Source: Solirubrobacteraceae bacterium
Lineage (GTDB): Bacteria; Actinomycetota; Thermoleophilia; Solirubrobacterales; Solirubrobacteraceae
Assembly (NCBI GenBank): GCA_025935735.1
Contig: JAICUS010000051.1
Location: 1 to 17,542 of the forward strand
DNA length: 17,542 nt
Direction of reading: 5' to 3'
The position numbers and the translations under genes were made by a program. The notes beneath the pieces were generated by a model, which saw only the letters and a list, made by a program, of their open reading frames with translations, was not told where the DNA came from and made no database searches. Positions 1-7,745 of the stretch are shown here, in pieces (position 1 is the first letter of the stretch; every line of letters starts with the position of its first letter).

Positions 1-1785
1 GTTGACCAGGATGTCCGGGCAGTGCGGGAACGCCGCGGTGCGCGCGACGTGCGCCGCCGCGTTGGGCCCGAAGGGCGTCAGCGGGTCCTCGCCGTCGACC
101 CGCCCGGTGCCCAGCACGCGCCGGCCGGAGTCGCCCAGCACCACCGGGCCGTCGAGCTCGCTGCGCGCGAGCACGAAGCCGATCCCGGGATGGCCGCGCA
201 GCGCGGCGATCAGACCGGGGCGCTCGCGGTCGATCTGCTCGAGCGTCACGTGGCCGGGCAGCCGCGGGAACGTGATCAGCCCGAGGTTGCCGGACGCCAT
301 CACCGACACCTCGGGCAGCGCCGGGTCGGCCTCGGGCTCGGCCAGCCGGTCCCCGGCAGCGGTCCGGATGGCATGCCCGGTCGCGGTGTCGCGCGCCGCC
401 AGCTCGGCCACGCCGCCCTTCAGCGACGCCAGCCCTTCGTCGCTCTGCGCGGCCTCCGCCCGCACCTCACCGCCGCCATGACGGCGCACCACGTCCTCCA
501 GCGTCTCGCCGTAGCGCTGCAAGAACGTCGCGCCCTGGCTCTGGCCGTGGTCGGACAGCACGACCAGCCGGTACGGCCGCGGCGCGTGCGGCACCGCCGC
601 GGCGATCGTGTCGATCGCCCGATCGACCCGCCGCAGCACCGCCAGTGTGTCCGGACGCTCCACGCCCGAGTGGTGCGCCACCTCGTCGTAGGCCAAGAAC
701 GTCGTGTAGACCACCGGCCGCCCGGCCAGGATGTCCGCGGTCACCGCCGCCACCTGCAGATCGAGCTGGATCACCGTGGCGTAGGCGCGCACGAGCGCGT
801 ACTTCCAGTCGCGCTCGATGCGCGGGCGCACGTCGCGGCGGACCTGCTGGATCGCCGCCCAGCGCTCGACGAAGAACTCGCCGGCCGTGCGCAGGGCGGT
901 GCGGGCGACGCCGTAGGGGCTGGCGAAGTAGGCGAAGTAGTCCTGCCCCAGCCGGCCCGGCCGCCCGCGATCGGTCACCGTGCTCATCGTCAGCATGCTG
1001 TGCGGTGCGTCGCCGGACAGGATGTTCGCCCGGCTGGCGCCGTCGGCGTAGAGCAGGCCGCGGCCGTCGGAGTGGCGGCGCTCGATCTCCGCCGCGTCCT
1101 TCGGGTGGTTGGTCACGATCGCCCGGCCCAGGTCCTTCTCCCACCAGCGGAACGCCGGCATGTCGTGATCGTCGCCGTGCAGCAGCCCCGCCTGGCAGGC
1201 GCCGGTCTGCGAGGACCAGTTCGTCTCCCACTCGTGCAGGTGGTGGCCGCCGTCGTGGATCCAGCGCGCCAGCGCCGGCGCGTTCCCATCCCGGATCGCC
1301 CGCCGCAGCACCCCGTGCGCGAGCCCGTCGATCTCCAGGCACACCAGCCCGGGCACCTCGGTGCGCTCCACCAGCTTCGCCCGGCGGGCCTGGCGGACGA
1401 CCACGTGGCGGTACCACAGATCGCCGCGGTCCAGCGCGAGCACGCCGCCGGTGGCGGTCGTCAGCGCCGTGAGCGCCAGCACGATCACGAGGGCGGACCA
1501 GAACCCGTCGACGTGCACCTGGTCCAACGCGCCGTCCACGCCCAACAGCACGACGGCGTTGAGCACCAGCGCGCCCAGCCCGAGCGTGAGCACGGTCAGC
1601 GGCAGCGCGACCCGCATCAGCAGCGGCCACACCACGGCGTTGGCCACCCCGAGCGCCAGCGCCATCGCCGCCGCCGCCCAGAAGCCGTCGATGGTCAGGC
1701 CGGGCAGCACCGCGCTGAGCAGCAGAAGCGCGGCCGCATCGAGCACCAGGACGACGATCGTCCGGCCTATGAGACGGGTGGGCAT
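1..1785 (-). CDS. Holin-like membrane domain fused to a type I phosphodiesterase/alkaline-phosphatase-type domain (3' end beyond window)
   Basis: The frame is open for 595 codons from an ATG at 1783-1785 to the window edge, so the C-terminus is missing. Residues 1-118 form four hydrophobic helices matching the mycobacterial-type four-TM phage holin family (PF04020): LPGLTIDGFW, a central ALPLTVLTLGLG segment, and a second DGFW at 94-96 suggesting an internal duplication. From about residue 147 a metal-dependent phosphodiesterase/nucleotide pyrophosphatase-like domain (PF01663 type) follows: LEIDG (Asp153, metal), SSQTGA (Thr194, candidate nucleophile), YDEVAHH (Asp367, His371) and LSDHG (Asp412, His413). 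The known family chemistry is hydrolysis of phosphate esters or diesters; the substrate is unknown. Inference: the helices anchor the enzyme in the membrane and are not a lytic holin. No strong ribosome site precedes the ATG; an in-frame GTG lies further upstream. It is divergent from the potassium channel gene. Confidence 0.88.
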   Translation of the reverse strand, partial: MPTRLIGRTIVVLVLDAAALLLLSAVLPGLTIDGFWAAAAMALALGVANAVVWPLLMRVALPLTVLTLGLGALVLNAVVLLGVDGALDQVHVDGFWSALVIVLALTALTTATGGVLALDRGDLWYRHVVVRQARRAKLVERTEVPGLVCLEIDGLAHGVLRRAIRDGNAPALARWIHDGGHHLHEWETNWSSQTGACQAGLLHGDDHDMPAFRWWEKDLGRAIVTNHPKDAAEIERRHSDGRGLLYADGASRANILSGDAPHSMLTMSTVTDRGRPGRLGQDYFAYFASPYGVARTALRTAGEFFVERWAAIQQVRRDVRPRIERDWKYALVRAYATVIQLDLQVAAVTADILAGRPVVYTTFLAYDEVAHHSGVERPDTLAVLRRVDRAIDTIAAAVPHAPRPYRLVVLSDHGQSQGATFLQRYGETLEDVVRRHGGGEVRAEAAQSDEGLASLKGGVAELAARDTATGHAIRTAAGDRLAEPEADPALPEVSVMASGNLGLITFPRLPGHVTLEQIDRERPGLIAALRGHPGIGFVLARSELDGPVVLGDSGRRVLGTGRVDGEDPLTPFGPNAAAHVARTAAFPHCPDILVN

Positions 1786-1806
1786 GCCGGCAGGCTGGCG
1801 GTCGAA

Positions 1807-1827
1807 GGGGTGAGCGGACTTCACCCC
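1807..1827. promoter_or_regulatory. Inverted repeat in the divergent phosphodiesterase/K+ channel promoter region
   Basis: GGGGTGA (1807-1813) and TCACCCC (1821-1827) form a perfect 7-bp inverted repeat around 7 bases. It sits in the 86-base gap between two divergent genes, 45 bases before the channel start. The position fits an operator, but no known regulator's full consensus is matched, and a 7-bp repeat can arise by chance in DNA this GC-rich. Confidence 0.3.
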
Positions 1828-1871
1828 GAACGGGCGAGGATCCGTCGTCCGCCACCGGCCACCATGCCGGC

Positions 1872-2279
1872 ATGGGTCGCCAACGGCTCCCCGATGACCT
1901 GACCGCCCGCCGCGCCGGCGTCGTGATCGGCGCCATCACGCTCGCCGTGTCCCTCGGCGCGGGCATCCTGATGCGCAGCGTCGACCGTCACGACTTCCCG
2001 ACCATCGGCAGCGGCCTGTGGTGGGCGGTGCAGACCGTCACCACCGTGGGCTACGGCGACAAGGTGCCCAGTACAACCGAGGGGCGCCTGGTGGCCACCG
2101 TCGTGATGGTCACCGGGCTCGGCTTCCTGAGCGTGGTCACGGCGTCGATCAGCGCCCTCTTCGTGGAGTCCAGCCGCCGGCGCCGCAGCAGACGCGACGA
2201 CGCGACGCTCGAGCACATCGCCCGCCGGCTCGACCAGATCGAGCGGCGGCTCGACGAGCTCAGTGGACCACGGCCTTGA
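1872..2279 (+). CDS. Two-TM potassium channel (Ion_trans_2 family)
   Basis: A 135-residue protein with the complete K+ channel pore plan: TM1 about residues 16-35, pore helix from about 46, selectivity filter TVGYG at 58-62 followed by Asp63, and TM2 about 73-95. After a basic stretch (SSRRRRSRR) the C-terminus is a short amphipathic helix (LEHIARRLDQIERRLDEL) that could form a coiled coil for tetramer assembly. There is no RCK/TrkA-N or cyclic-nucleotide domain, so gating ligands cannot be inferred. The family conducts K+ passively across the cytoplasmic membrane. No Shine-Dalgarno sequence precedes the ATG. The last 20 bases overlap the end of the convergent minus-strand gene. Confidence 0.9.
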   Translation: MGRQRLPDDLTARRAGVVIGAITLAVSLGAGILMRSVDRHDFPTIGSGLWWAVQTVTTVGYGDKVPSTTEGRLVATVVMVTGLGFLSVVTASISALFVESSRRRRSRRDDATLEHIARRLDQIERRLDELSGPRP

Positions 2280-2793
2280 AGGCGATCAGCAGCGCGCCGA
2301 TCGCGGCGACCGCCAGGGCCTGCGCCAGCGCCGGCAGGAGCCGGTCCCCGGCCAGTCGCGCCGCGCAGAACCCGTAGAACCCGATCAGGAGCAGGCCCGA
2401 CCACTTCGCCAGGGTGAAGGCGGTGTGCTCCTCCAGCAGCCCGGCCGTCGCGGCCAGGAAGAACACGCTCGGGAAGGCGACGCCGAAGGCGACCGCCGCG
2501 ACCTCGACCGCCAGCCGGCGCAGGTGATGGCGCTGGACGTGCGCGCGCGTGCGCGTCTGGTGTCCGATGACCTCGCTGTAGAGCTCCGCGAGCCCCACGG
2601 CCAGCGCGGTGGCGAGCAGCGTCCCGACCACCACGCCGGCGCGCGGAGGGTGCTTCTCCAGCACGACGATCAGCGCCATCCCGATGATCGCCCCATACGT
2701 CACCCGCGCGACCCTCTCGGACCCGAGGTGGCGTTCGAGCGCGCCGGCCAGGCCGGAGCGCTCCGTGGCGGCCGTGGGCTGGACCGCGCTCAC
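2260..2793 (-). CDS. Conserved-type integral membrane protein, about five TM helices, function unknown
   Basis: A 177-residue protein read from a GTG at 2791-2793. That GTG overlaps the TGA of the preceding permease gene (GTGA, 2790-2793), so the two are probably translated together; no independent ribosome site is needed. An amphipathic, charged N-terminus (about 30 residues) is followed by hydrophobic segments near 33-46, 52-70, 94-115, 128-146 and 153-173. A conspicuous stretch is LEKHPPRAGVVVGTLL then LAELYSEVIG, which has charged residues between helices. I do not recognise a named domain. The coupling suggests it works with, or is needed at the same level as, the AI-2E-type permease. 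Longer in-frame extensions upstream would overlap the permease gene heavily and are unlikely. Confidence 0.75.
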   Translation of the reverse strand: MSAVQPTAATERSGLAGALERHLGSERVARVTYGAIIGMALIVVLEKHPPRAGVVVGTLLATALAVGLAELYSEVIGHQTRTRAHVQRHHLRRLAVEVAAVAFGVAFPSVFFLAATAGLLEEHTAFTLAKWSGLLLIGFYGFCAARLAGDRLLPALAQALAVAAIGALLIAFKAVVH

Positions 2794-3869
2794 ACGCGCA
2801 CCCGCTCGGAGTCGCGCTCGGCCGCCTCGCGGAGCTCGGCCATCCGCGCTCGCCGCGGCGCACCGGCCTCGCGCACGACGATCTTGACGACGGCGGCGAA
2901 CGGGACGGCCAGGATGGCGCCGACCACGCCGAGCAGCGAGCCGGCGATCAGCACGGCGACGATGGTCGTGAACCCCGACAGCTCGACCGCACGCCGGTAC
3001 ACGACGGGGTAGACGACGTAGTTCTCCAGCTGCTGGTAGACGAGCTGGATCGCCACCATCGCGATCGCCGCCGGGGTGCTCACGGTCAGCGCCACCGCGG
3101 TGAGGATCACCGCGGCGATCGTGGCGCCGACTTGCGGGATGAGGTCCAGCAGGCCGGTGATCACCGCCAGCACCACGGCGAACGGCAGCCCGAGCACGGT
3201 GCAGGAGACGAACGCCACGAGGCCCGCGACGATCGAGACGGCGATGTTGCCCAGCAGCGACGACGAGACCCCGTGCACCGCATCCTCGATCACCGGGCGC
3301 CAGCGCGCGTCGGCCTCGGGCGGGGCGAACCCGAGCAGCCAGTCCGTGATCACCGGGCGCTCCATCAACAGGAACAGCGACAAGAACGTCAGCGTGACCA
3401 GCGAGAGGACCGAGCCGAACACCCCGCCGGCGGCGCCCAGCAGCGTCGACGCGGCGTCGGGTACGCCGCCCGCCAGGTCCTTGAGCGCGTCGTGCACCTT
3501 CTGATCGGCGCCGACGGAGTCGACCAGGCTCTTGAACCAGTCCTGCTGCTGGAGGTCCTCCCAGAACCCGGGAAGCGCCTGGACGAACTCCTTCAGCTCC
3601 CGCCACACCGGCGCCGCCGCCGCCGCGACGAGCAGGAACACGGCCGCGAAGAGCCCGGCGAACACGGTCAGGGCGGCGCGCCCGCGCCCCCAGTCCCGGG
3701 CCACCAGGCCCGCGACGACCGGATCGAGCCCCAGCGCCAGGACCGCGGCGAGGAAGATCGAGAGCAGGGTGCCCAGCGAGAGGATCGCCAGGGCGACCAG
3801 CGCGCCGACCGCCACCACGACGAGCACGGTGCGCGCGCCGATGACGATCTCCACGCGTTGCGGCGGCAT
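2790..3869 (-). CDS. AI-2E family transporter (PF01594-type permease)
   Basis: A 359-residue polytopic membrane protein with the family layout: two N-terminal helices, a short hydrophobic third, a hydrophilic segment (WRELKEFVQALPGFWEDL onward), then a C-terminal helical bundle. The hallmark GLLDLIPQVG is centred near residue 245, followed by QQLENYVVYPVVY. Characterised relatives include exporters of the autoinducer AI-2 and Na+(Li+)/H+ antiporters, so the substrate cannot be assigned from sequence. The ATG at 3867-3869 is chosen because AGGGTGG lies 5 bases before it; a GTG at 3876-3878 in the same frame is a less supported alternative. It is first of a two-gene operon, overlaps the next start by 4 bases, and is divergent from the sensor kinase gene. 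Confidence 0.88.
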   Translation of the reverse strand: MPPQRVEIVIGARTVLVVVAVGALVALAILSLGTLLSIFLAAVLALGLDPVVAGLVARDWGRGRAALTVFAGLFAAVFLLVAAAAAPVWRELKEFVQALPGFWEDLQQQDWFKSLVDSVGADQKVHDALKDLAGGVPDAASTLLGAAGGVFGSVLSLVTLTFLSLFLLMERPVITDWLLGFAPPEADARWRPVIEDAVHGVSSSLLGNIAVSIVAGLVAFVSCTVLGLPFAVVLAVITGLLDLIPQVGATIAAVILTAVALTVSTPAAIAMVAIQLVYQQLENYVVYPVVYRRAVELSGFTTIVAVLIAGSLLGVVGAILAVPFAAVVKIVVREAGAPRRARMAELREAAERDSERVRV

Positions 3870-3874
3870 GGCCG

Positions 3875-3881
3875 CCACCCT
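3875..3881 (-). promoter_or_regulatory. Ribosome binding site deciding the AI-2E transporter start
   Basis: AGGGTGG on the minus strand ends 5 bases before the ATG at 3869. It contains the competing GTG (3876-3878), so use of the ATG is favoured. Confidence 0.45.
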
Positions 3882-4032
3882 GGCGGACGAGGGGCGGGTG
3901 CCGCCTCATCCGGCCGGGATGAACGCACCGCCGATTTCACCCGGCGCGAGTGATGACGAGCCTCGCCTCTTCGCGGAAAATGCGCGGTGGAGGACGGCCG
4001 GGGACACGACCGGTGCCGTCCGCCGGCCCGCA

Positions 4033-5871
4033 ATGACCGCCACGTCGGTTGTCTCCCTCACCACCGCCCGGACGACGCGTCCGGGTCGCGGCCTGATGCT
4101 GTTGCTGGCGTTCGTCAGCGCCCTCGTCTGCGGGCTCGCCGCCGTGTACGTCGCGCACCACACCACCGGGGACGCCGCCGACCGCGCGGCCCTGGAGGCA
4201 CTCATCGTCGGCGCCCCGATGGCCACGGGCCTGTTCGCGCTGGGCTCCCGGTCCGACGCGCGCTTCGGCGCCATCCTGCTGGCCACGGGCTACGCCTGGG
4301 CGCTCACGGCGCTCGCGGAGTCGCAGGGCAGCCTGCTCTACAGCATCGGGCGCGTCGCCGCCTGGCTCGTCTTCCCGTGGCTGATCTACCTGCTGCTGGC
4401 GTTCCCGGACGGGCGCATCGGCCCGGGACTCGACCGCGCGCTGTTCCGCGCCCTCAACGGCCTGCTCGTCGTGCTGTTCGTCGGATCGGCGCTGCTCGTC
4501 ACGCACTTTCCGGAGCTCACACCCTGGGCGTCCTGCCGCCTGGACTGCCCGCCGAACGCGTTCATGCTGCCCGACGCCGAGCCGGCGGCGATGCGCCAGG
4601 TCGTGCAGCCGGCGCGCGAGTTGCTCGCGGTCGCGTTGTTGGTGGGCGCGACCGCGGCCATGGCGCGCCGGTGGCGGGTCGCGACACCGCTGCGGCGGCG
4701 CACGGTGGGGGCGGCGATGCTCGCGTGCGCCGCGTCCGTCGTCCTGCTCGCCGCGTTCTACGCCGCCCGCGAGATCTCCTCCGGCAGCCAGCCGACGGCG
4801 GCGCTCGGCGTGCTGTGGGCCCTGTGCACCCCGGCGATCGCCGGCGCGTTCTTCGCGGGGTTGCTGCGGCGCCGCCTGTTGATCGGGCAGGCGCTCCTGC
4901 GGCTGGGCACGACCCTCGGCGCCGAGCGCGACCCCCGAGGGATGCGCGACGCCGTCGCCGCCGCGCTGCGCGACCCGACGCTCGAGCTCCTCGTGCCGGA
5001 CGGCCCCGCCCGCTGGCGCGACAGCCGCGGCCGCACGGCCGCCGCGCTGCCGGCAGCGGCGTCCGGGCGCCACGTCACCGTCATCCGGGACGCGGACGCG
5101 CCGGCGCTCGCGCTCGTGCACGACACGCAGCTGGTGGCCGACGAGGAGCTCGTCCGCGCCGTCGGCCTGCTGCTGCTGACGAACCTGCGCAATCAGCGTC
5201 TGCAGACCCGGCTCGCGGCGTCGCTGCGTCAACTCGAGACGTCGCGCCGGAGGATCGCCACGGTGGCCGACCTCGAGCGCGTCCGGATCGAGCGCGACCT
5301 TCACGACGGCGCGCAGCAGCGGCTGATCATGCTGCGGATCCGGCTCACGCTCGCCGAAGAGCTGCTGCACAGCGACCCGGAGGCCGGCGCGGAGCTCGTC
5401 GCCGGGCTGGGCACGGAGGTCGAGCACACGCTCGACGAGCTGCGCGCCCTGGCGCACGGGGTCTACCCGTCGATGCTGCGCGACCGCGGCCTCGTGGCCG
5501 CGCTGGCGGGCCTCGCCGCGCACGCGCCCGTGCCCGTGCGCGTGCAAGGGGCGGCCGGCGCGCGTCATTCCACGGAGATCGAGACCGCCGTCTACTTCGC
5601 CTGCGTGGAGGCGGTGCAGAACGCGATCAAGCACGGCCGTGGGGCGACGGGCGTGTGGATCGTGATCCGGGAGGACGCCGGCCTGAACGTGGAGGTCCGC
5701 GATGACGGGCCGGGGTTCTCGCCGCCGGGCGCCGAGTCCGACGGCGGCTCCGTGGTCCCCGGCGGACTGCACAACATGCACGACCGCATCGAGGCGGTGG
5801 GCGGCCGGTTGGCCATCGAGACCGCGCCCGGGCACGGCACCCGCATCCTGATCCACGTGCCGCGGCGTTGA
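4033..5871 (+). CDS. Membrane-bound NarL-type sensor histidine kinase
   Basis: A 612-residue protein. Residues 20-280 contain seven or eight hydrophobic helices forming a membrane sensor without a recognisable PAS or CHASE domain. A GAF-like or linker region (about 290-390) is followed by a HisKA_3 dimerisation/phosphoacceptor domain with VRIERDLHDGAQQRL; the phosphoacceptor is His424. The HATPase domain has the N-box CVEAVQNAIKH, VRDDGPGF and GGLHNMHDRI, ending GHGTRILIHVP. All catalytic motifs are intact. The family autophosphorylates and passes phosphate to a NarL/LuxR-type response regulator. No partner regulator is adjacent; the only receiver in the window is at 9314-9694. The frame is open far upstream, but that part overlaps the opposite gene and reads as low-complexity, so the ATG at 4033 is chosen despite no clear Shine-Dalgarno. 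Confidence 0.9.
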   Translation: MTATSVVSLTTARTTRPGRGLMLLLAFVSALVCGLAAVYVAHHTTGDAADRAALEALIVGAPMATGLFALGSRSDARFGAILLATGYAWALTALAESQGSLLYSIGRVAAWLVFPWLIYLLLAFPDGRIGPGLDRALFRALNGLLVVLFVGSALLVTHFPELTPWASCRLDCPPNAFMLPDAEPAAMRQVVQPARELLAVALLVGATAAMARRWRVATPLRRRTVGAAMLACAASVVLLAAFYAAREISSGSQPTAALGVLWALCTPAIAGAFFAGLLRRRLLIGQALLRLGTTLGAERDPRGMRDAVAAALRDPTLELLVPDGPARWRDSRGRTAAALPAAASGRHVTVIRDADAPALALVHDTQLVADEELVRAVGLLLLTNLRNQRLQTRLAASLRQLETSRRRIATVADLERVRIERDLHDGAQQRLIMLRIRLTLAEELLHSDPEAGAELVAGLGTEVEHTLDELRALAHGVYPSMLRDRGLVAALAGLAAHAPVPVRVQGAAGARHSTEIETAVYFACVEAVQNAIKHGRGATGVWIVIREDAGLNVEVRDDGPGFSPPGAESDGGSVVPGGLHNMHDRIEAVGGRLAIETAPGHGTRILIHVPRR

Positions 5872-5936
5872 GCGCGATCCGGGTCATGCGCTTCGGATGA
5901 TGCGGCGCGGCGGCGGGCCCGCGAGCGTCCCGGACC

Positions 5937-6416
5937 GTGGGCTTCGCATACACCGCGGCGGTGCACACGGGAGCCGGCCACCACGCCGGTGACCCGCTGC
6001 TGGTCGTGCTGCTGTGGATGGCCCTGGTGTGCTGCATCGTCGCGGCGCCGCTCGTCTGGCTGCTCAGGTCGGCCGTGGTCGCCCGCGCGGCGCTGCACCG
6101 CTGCCCCGCATGCGGTTCGACCGGCGTCAGGGCGGCGGCGTCCGAGCCGCTCGACCTGTTCGACGTGCAGGTCCGCGTGCAGTGCGGCCAGTGCGGGACC
6201 TGGCGACGGCTGCGCATCCCGCGCGAGCGCCTGCACGGGCACACCCGCGTCGTCGCGCGTCACAAGCGGCGGATCGCGAGGGACGCCCGGCGCCTGGCCC
6301 GCCGGCGCGCCGTGGACGAGCTCCGCGGCTTCGCCGCGGTGCTGCGGTCGGAGATCGTCAGCGCCGACGACTTCCTCCGGCGGACGCGGCCCCCGCGGCC
6401 GCTGCCCTGGGGCTGA
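5937..6416 (+). CDS. Small membrane-anchored zinc-ribbon protein, function unknown
   Basis: A 159-residue protein from a GTG. There is one transmembrane helix at about residues 21-43 (including paired Cys32-Cys33), then a four-cysteine zinc-ribbon-like module: CPACG (Cys56, Cys59) and CGQCG (Cys83, Cys86), separated by 23 residues. The C-terminal half is very basic (RHKRRIARDARRLARRR), then an acidic/hydrophobic tail ending in RRTRPPRPLPWG. By the positive-inside rule the ribbon and basic tail should be cytoplasmic. I do not recognise a family. The basic helix could bind nucleic acid or lipid headgroups, but that is a guess. It follows the kinase gene by 65 bases and may be co-transcribed; it converges on the universal stress gene with 13 bases between. 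A start downstream would lose part of the helix. Confidence 0.65.
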   Translation: MGFAYTAAVHTGAGHHAGDPLLVVLLWMALVCCIVAAPLVWLLRSAVVARAALHRCPACGSTGVRAAASEPLDLFDVQVRVQCGQCGTWRRLRIPRERLHGHTRVVARHKRRIARDARRLARRRAVDELRGFAAVLRSEIVSADDFLRRTRPPRPLPWG

Positions 6417-6429
6417 GGGCGCGGCGGCG

Positions 6430-7302
6430 TCAGCTCGCGCTGGGGACGGCGGCGGCGCGCGCGAGGAGCGCCTGCGTGCGATCGGCCGCGTCGCGCGGCA
6501 GCACGAGCACGGGGCAGATGGCCCGCTCGGCCACACGGCGCGACACGCTCCCCAGCGCCATCGCCAGGCGCGGCCCGAACCCACGCGAGCCGACGACCAG
6601 CAGATCGAGTGCGGCCGACGCCGCGAGCAACCCCGTGGCCGGGTCGCCGTAGACCACGTCGACTTCGGCCTCGAGGTCGCCGGCCACCTCGGCGAGCGCC
6701 TGGCGCAGCTGTATCTCCGCCGCCGGCGGACTGCCGGCGGCGGGAGGCTCGCGCAGCGCCGGGTCGAGCACGGTGATCGCCCGCAACTCCGCGGCCCCAG
6801 CCCGCGCCAGCGCGGCGGCCGTCGCGAGCGCGTCGCGGCCCTCCGGTGTGGGCGCATACGCCGCGCCGATCGCCGCGGCTTCCCGCCCGGCGTAGCCGCG
6901 CGGCACGACGGCCACCGGGCACGCGTGGGCATGGATCAACCGCTCGACCGTGGTGCCGAGGAGCGCCGCGCCCACGCCGCCGCGCTCGGTGGTGCCGAGG
7001 ACGGCCGCCAGCGGCCGGAGCTCGGCCAGCGCGTGGATGAGCCCGGCTCCGGCGGTCGCGGCTTCGACGACCTTGACGCTCGCCGCGGCTCCGCGGCGGC
7101 GCAGGTCCATTCGCAGTGCATCGAGCGCCACGGCCTCACGCCCGCCGTCACGGCCCAACGCAGCGGCCAGCGGCGGGTCGGCGAGCACGGCGACGATGAC
7201 CAGGCGGACACCGAGGCGGCGGCTGGCGGCCACGCCGAACTCGACCGCCTCGCGCCGAGCGGAGCGTGGATCGAAGCCGACGACGATAGGGGCGGATGGC
7301 AT
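6430..7302 (-). CDS. Universal stress protein, tandem two-domain (UspA family)
   Basis: A 290-residue protein made of two UspA folds (about 1-135 and 140-278). Domain 1 opens with APIVVGFDPRS and carries GTTERGGVGAALLGTTVERL then CPVAVVPRG. Domain 2 has VVGSRGFGPRLAMALGSVS, RRVAERAICPVLVLPR. The GSRG-x9-GSVS spacing matches the G-x2-G-x9-G(S/T) ATP-binding signature of nucleotide-binding Usps; domain 1 is a close variant (GTTERGGVGAALLGTT). Tandem Usps are typical of actinobacteria, where many are induced by hypoxia or stationary phase. The ATG at 7300-7302 is chosen because AAGGTGA lies just upstream; longer starts read as low-complexity. It is divergent from the PLDc_N/MASE1 kinase pair. 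Confidence 0.92.
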   Translation of the reverse strand: MPSAPIVVGFDPRSARREAVEFGVAASRRLGVRLVIVAVLADPPLAAALGRDGGREAVALDALRMDLRRRGAAASVKVVEAATAGAGLIHALAELRPLAAVLGTTERGGVGAALLGTTVERLIHAHACPVAVVPRGYAGREAAAIGAAYAPTPEGRDALATAAALARAGAAELRAITVLDPALREPPAAGSPPAAEIQLRQALAEVAGDLEAEVDVVYGDPATGLLAASAALDLLVVGSRGFGPRLAMALGSVSRRVAERAICPVLVLPRDAADRTQALLARAAAVPSAS

Positions 7303-7307
7303 GGGCG

Positions 7308-7314
7308 TCACCTT
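7308..7314 (-). promoter_or_regulatory. Ribosome binding site deciding the Usp start
   Basis: AAGGTGA on the minus strand lies 5 bases before the ATG at 7302 and supports that start over upstream in-frame codons. Confidence 0.5.
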
Positions 7315-7458
7315 CGAGCAGCCGGACGCGCGCCGCAATGGTGCGCGCACCCCCGCGGATAGGCCGGTGAACCCCATTGCCCGGGGGAGTGACGTGGCCG
7401 AGGCTGGCGGTGGATCGCTGCGGCGGTCGTCGACCAGAAAGCCCGGAAAGGCGGCGCG

Positions 7459-7707
7459 ATGAGCTTGCTGTGGTTGTTGCTGGTCCTGCTGGAGGTGATC
7501 GTCCTCGTCTTCACGCTGGTCGACGTGTTCACCCGCCACCTCGGCGCCGGCAAGACGGCCGCGTGGACCCTTCTGGTCGTCATCCTGCCGCTGGCCGGGG
7601 CGGCGCTGTACTGGATCGTCCGGCCGACGCCGCCCGCCGAGGTCGAGCAGGCGCGCCTCGCCCGCAGCGAGCTGCGGCGCGAGACCGAGCGCCGCCCGTT
7701 CGGCTGA
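7459..7707 (+). CDS. Small PLDc_N-domain membrane protein
   Basis: An 82-residue protein with two helices (about 3-23 and 35-56) joined by a short loop, then a charged tail (EVEQARLARSELRRETERR). The pattern FTLVDVFTR..GAGKTAAWTLLVVILPLAGAALYWIVRP matches the phospholipase D-nuclease N-terminal domain (PF13396, also called cardiolipin synthase N-terminal), which occurs alone in many short actinobacterial proteins. There is no HKD catalytic motif, so it is not an enzyme. GGAAAGG lies 7 bases before the ATG. It precedes the MASE1 kinase by 38 bases on the same strand and may be in an operon with it; a role as membrane accessory protein is inference. Confidence 0.85.
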   Translation: MSLLWLLLVLLEVIVLVFTLVDVFTRHLGAGKTAAWTLLVVILPLAGAALYWIVRPTPPAEVEQARLARSELRRETERRPFG

Positions 7708-7745
7708 GCGACGGCGGTCACCGGACGCCGCGACGCCGATGTGAA

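Noticed and set aside
22..1902. Long plus-strand frame over the phosphodiesterase fusion gene
   Set aside because: It is a low-complexity shadow. The minus strand shows all catalytic motifs in one frame reaching the window edge.
3288..3361. 13-base direct repeat GATCACCGGGCGC, 60 bases apart, in the permease gene
   Set aside because: Both copies encode a similar RPVI(E/T)D in an intact gene. It is a chance or local coding similarity and not a mobile-element footprint.
3937..5856. A 639-codon minus-strand frame opposite the first sensor kinase
   Set aside because: The translation is Arg/Gln/His/Gly-rich shadow sequence with no motif, while the plus strand holds an intact kinase.
5872..5936. 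ATCCG...CGGAT inverted repeat after the first kinase gene
   Set aside because: The stem is only 5 bp with a 12-base loop and no T-run, which is expected by chance.
7459..7707. Phospholipase D / cardiolipin synthase
   Set aside because: Only the N-terminal PLDc_N helices are present and there is no HKD motif, so no enzyme is claimed.
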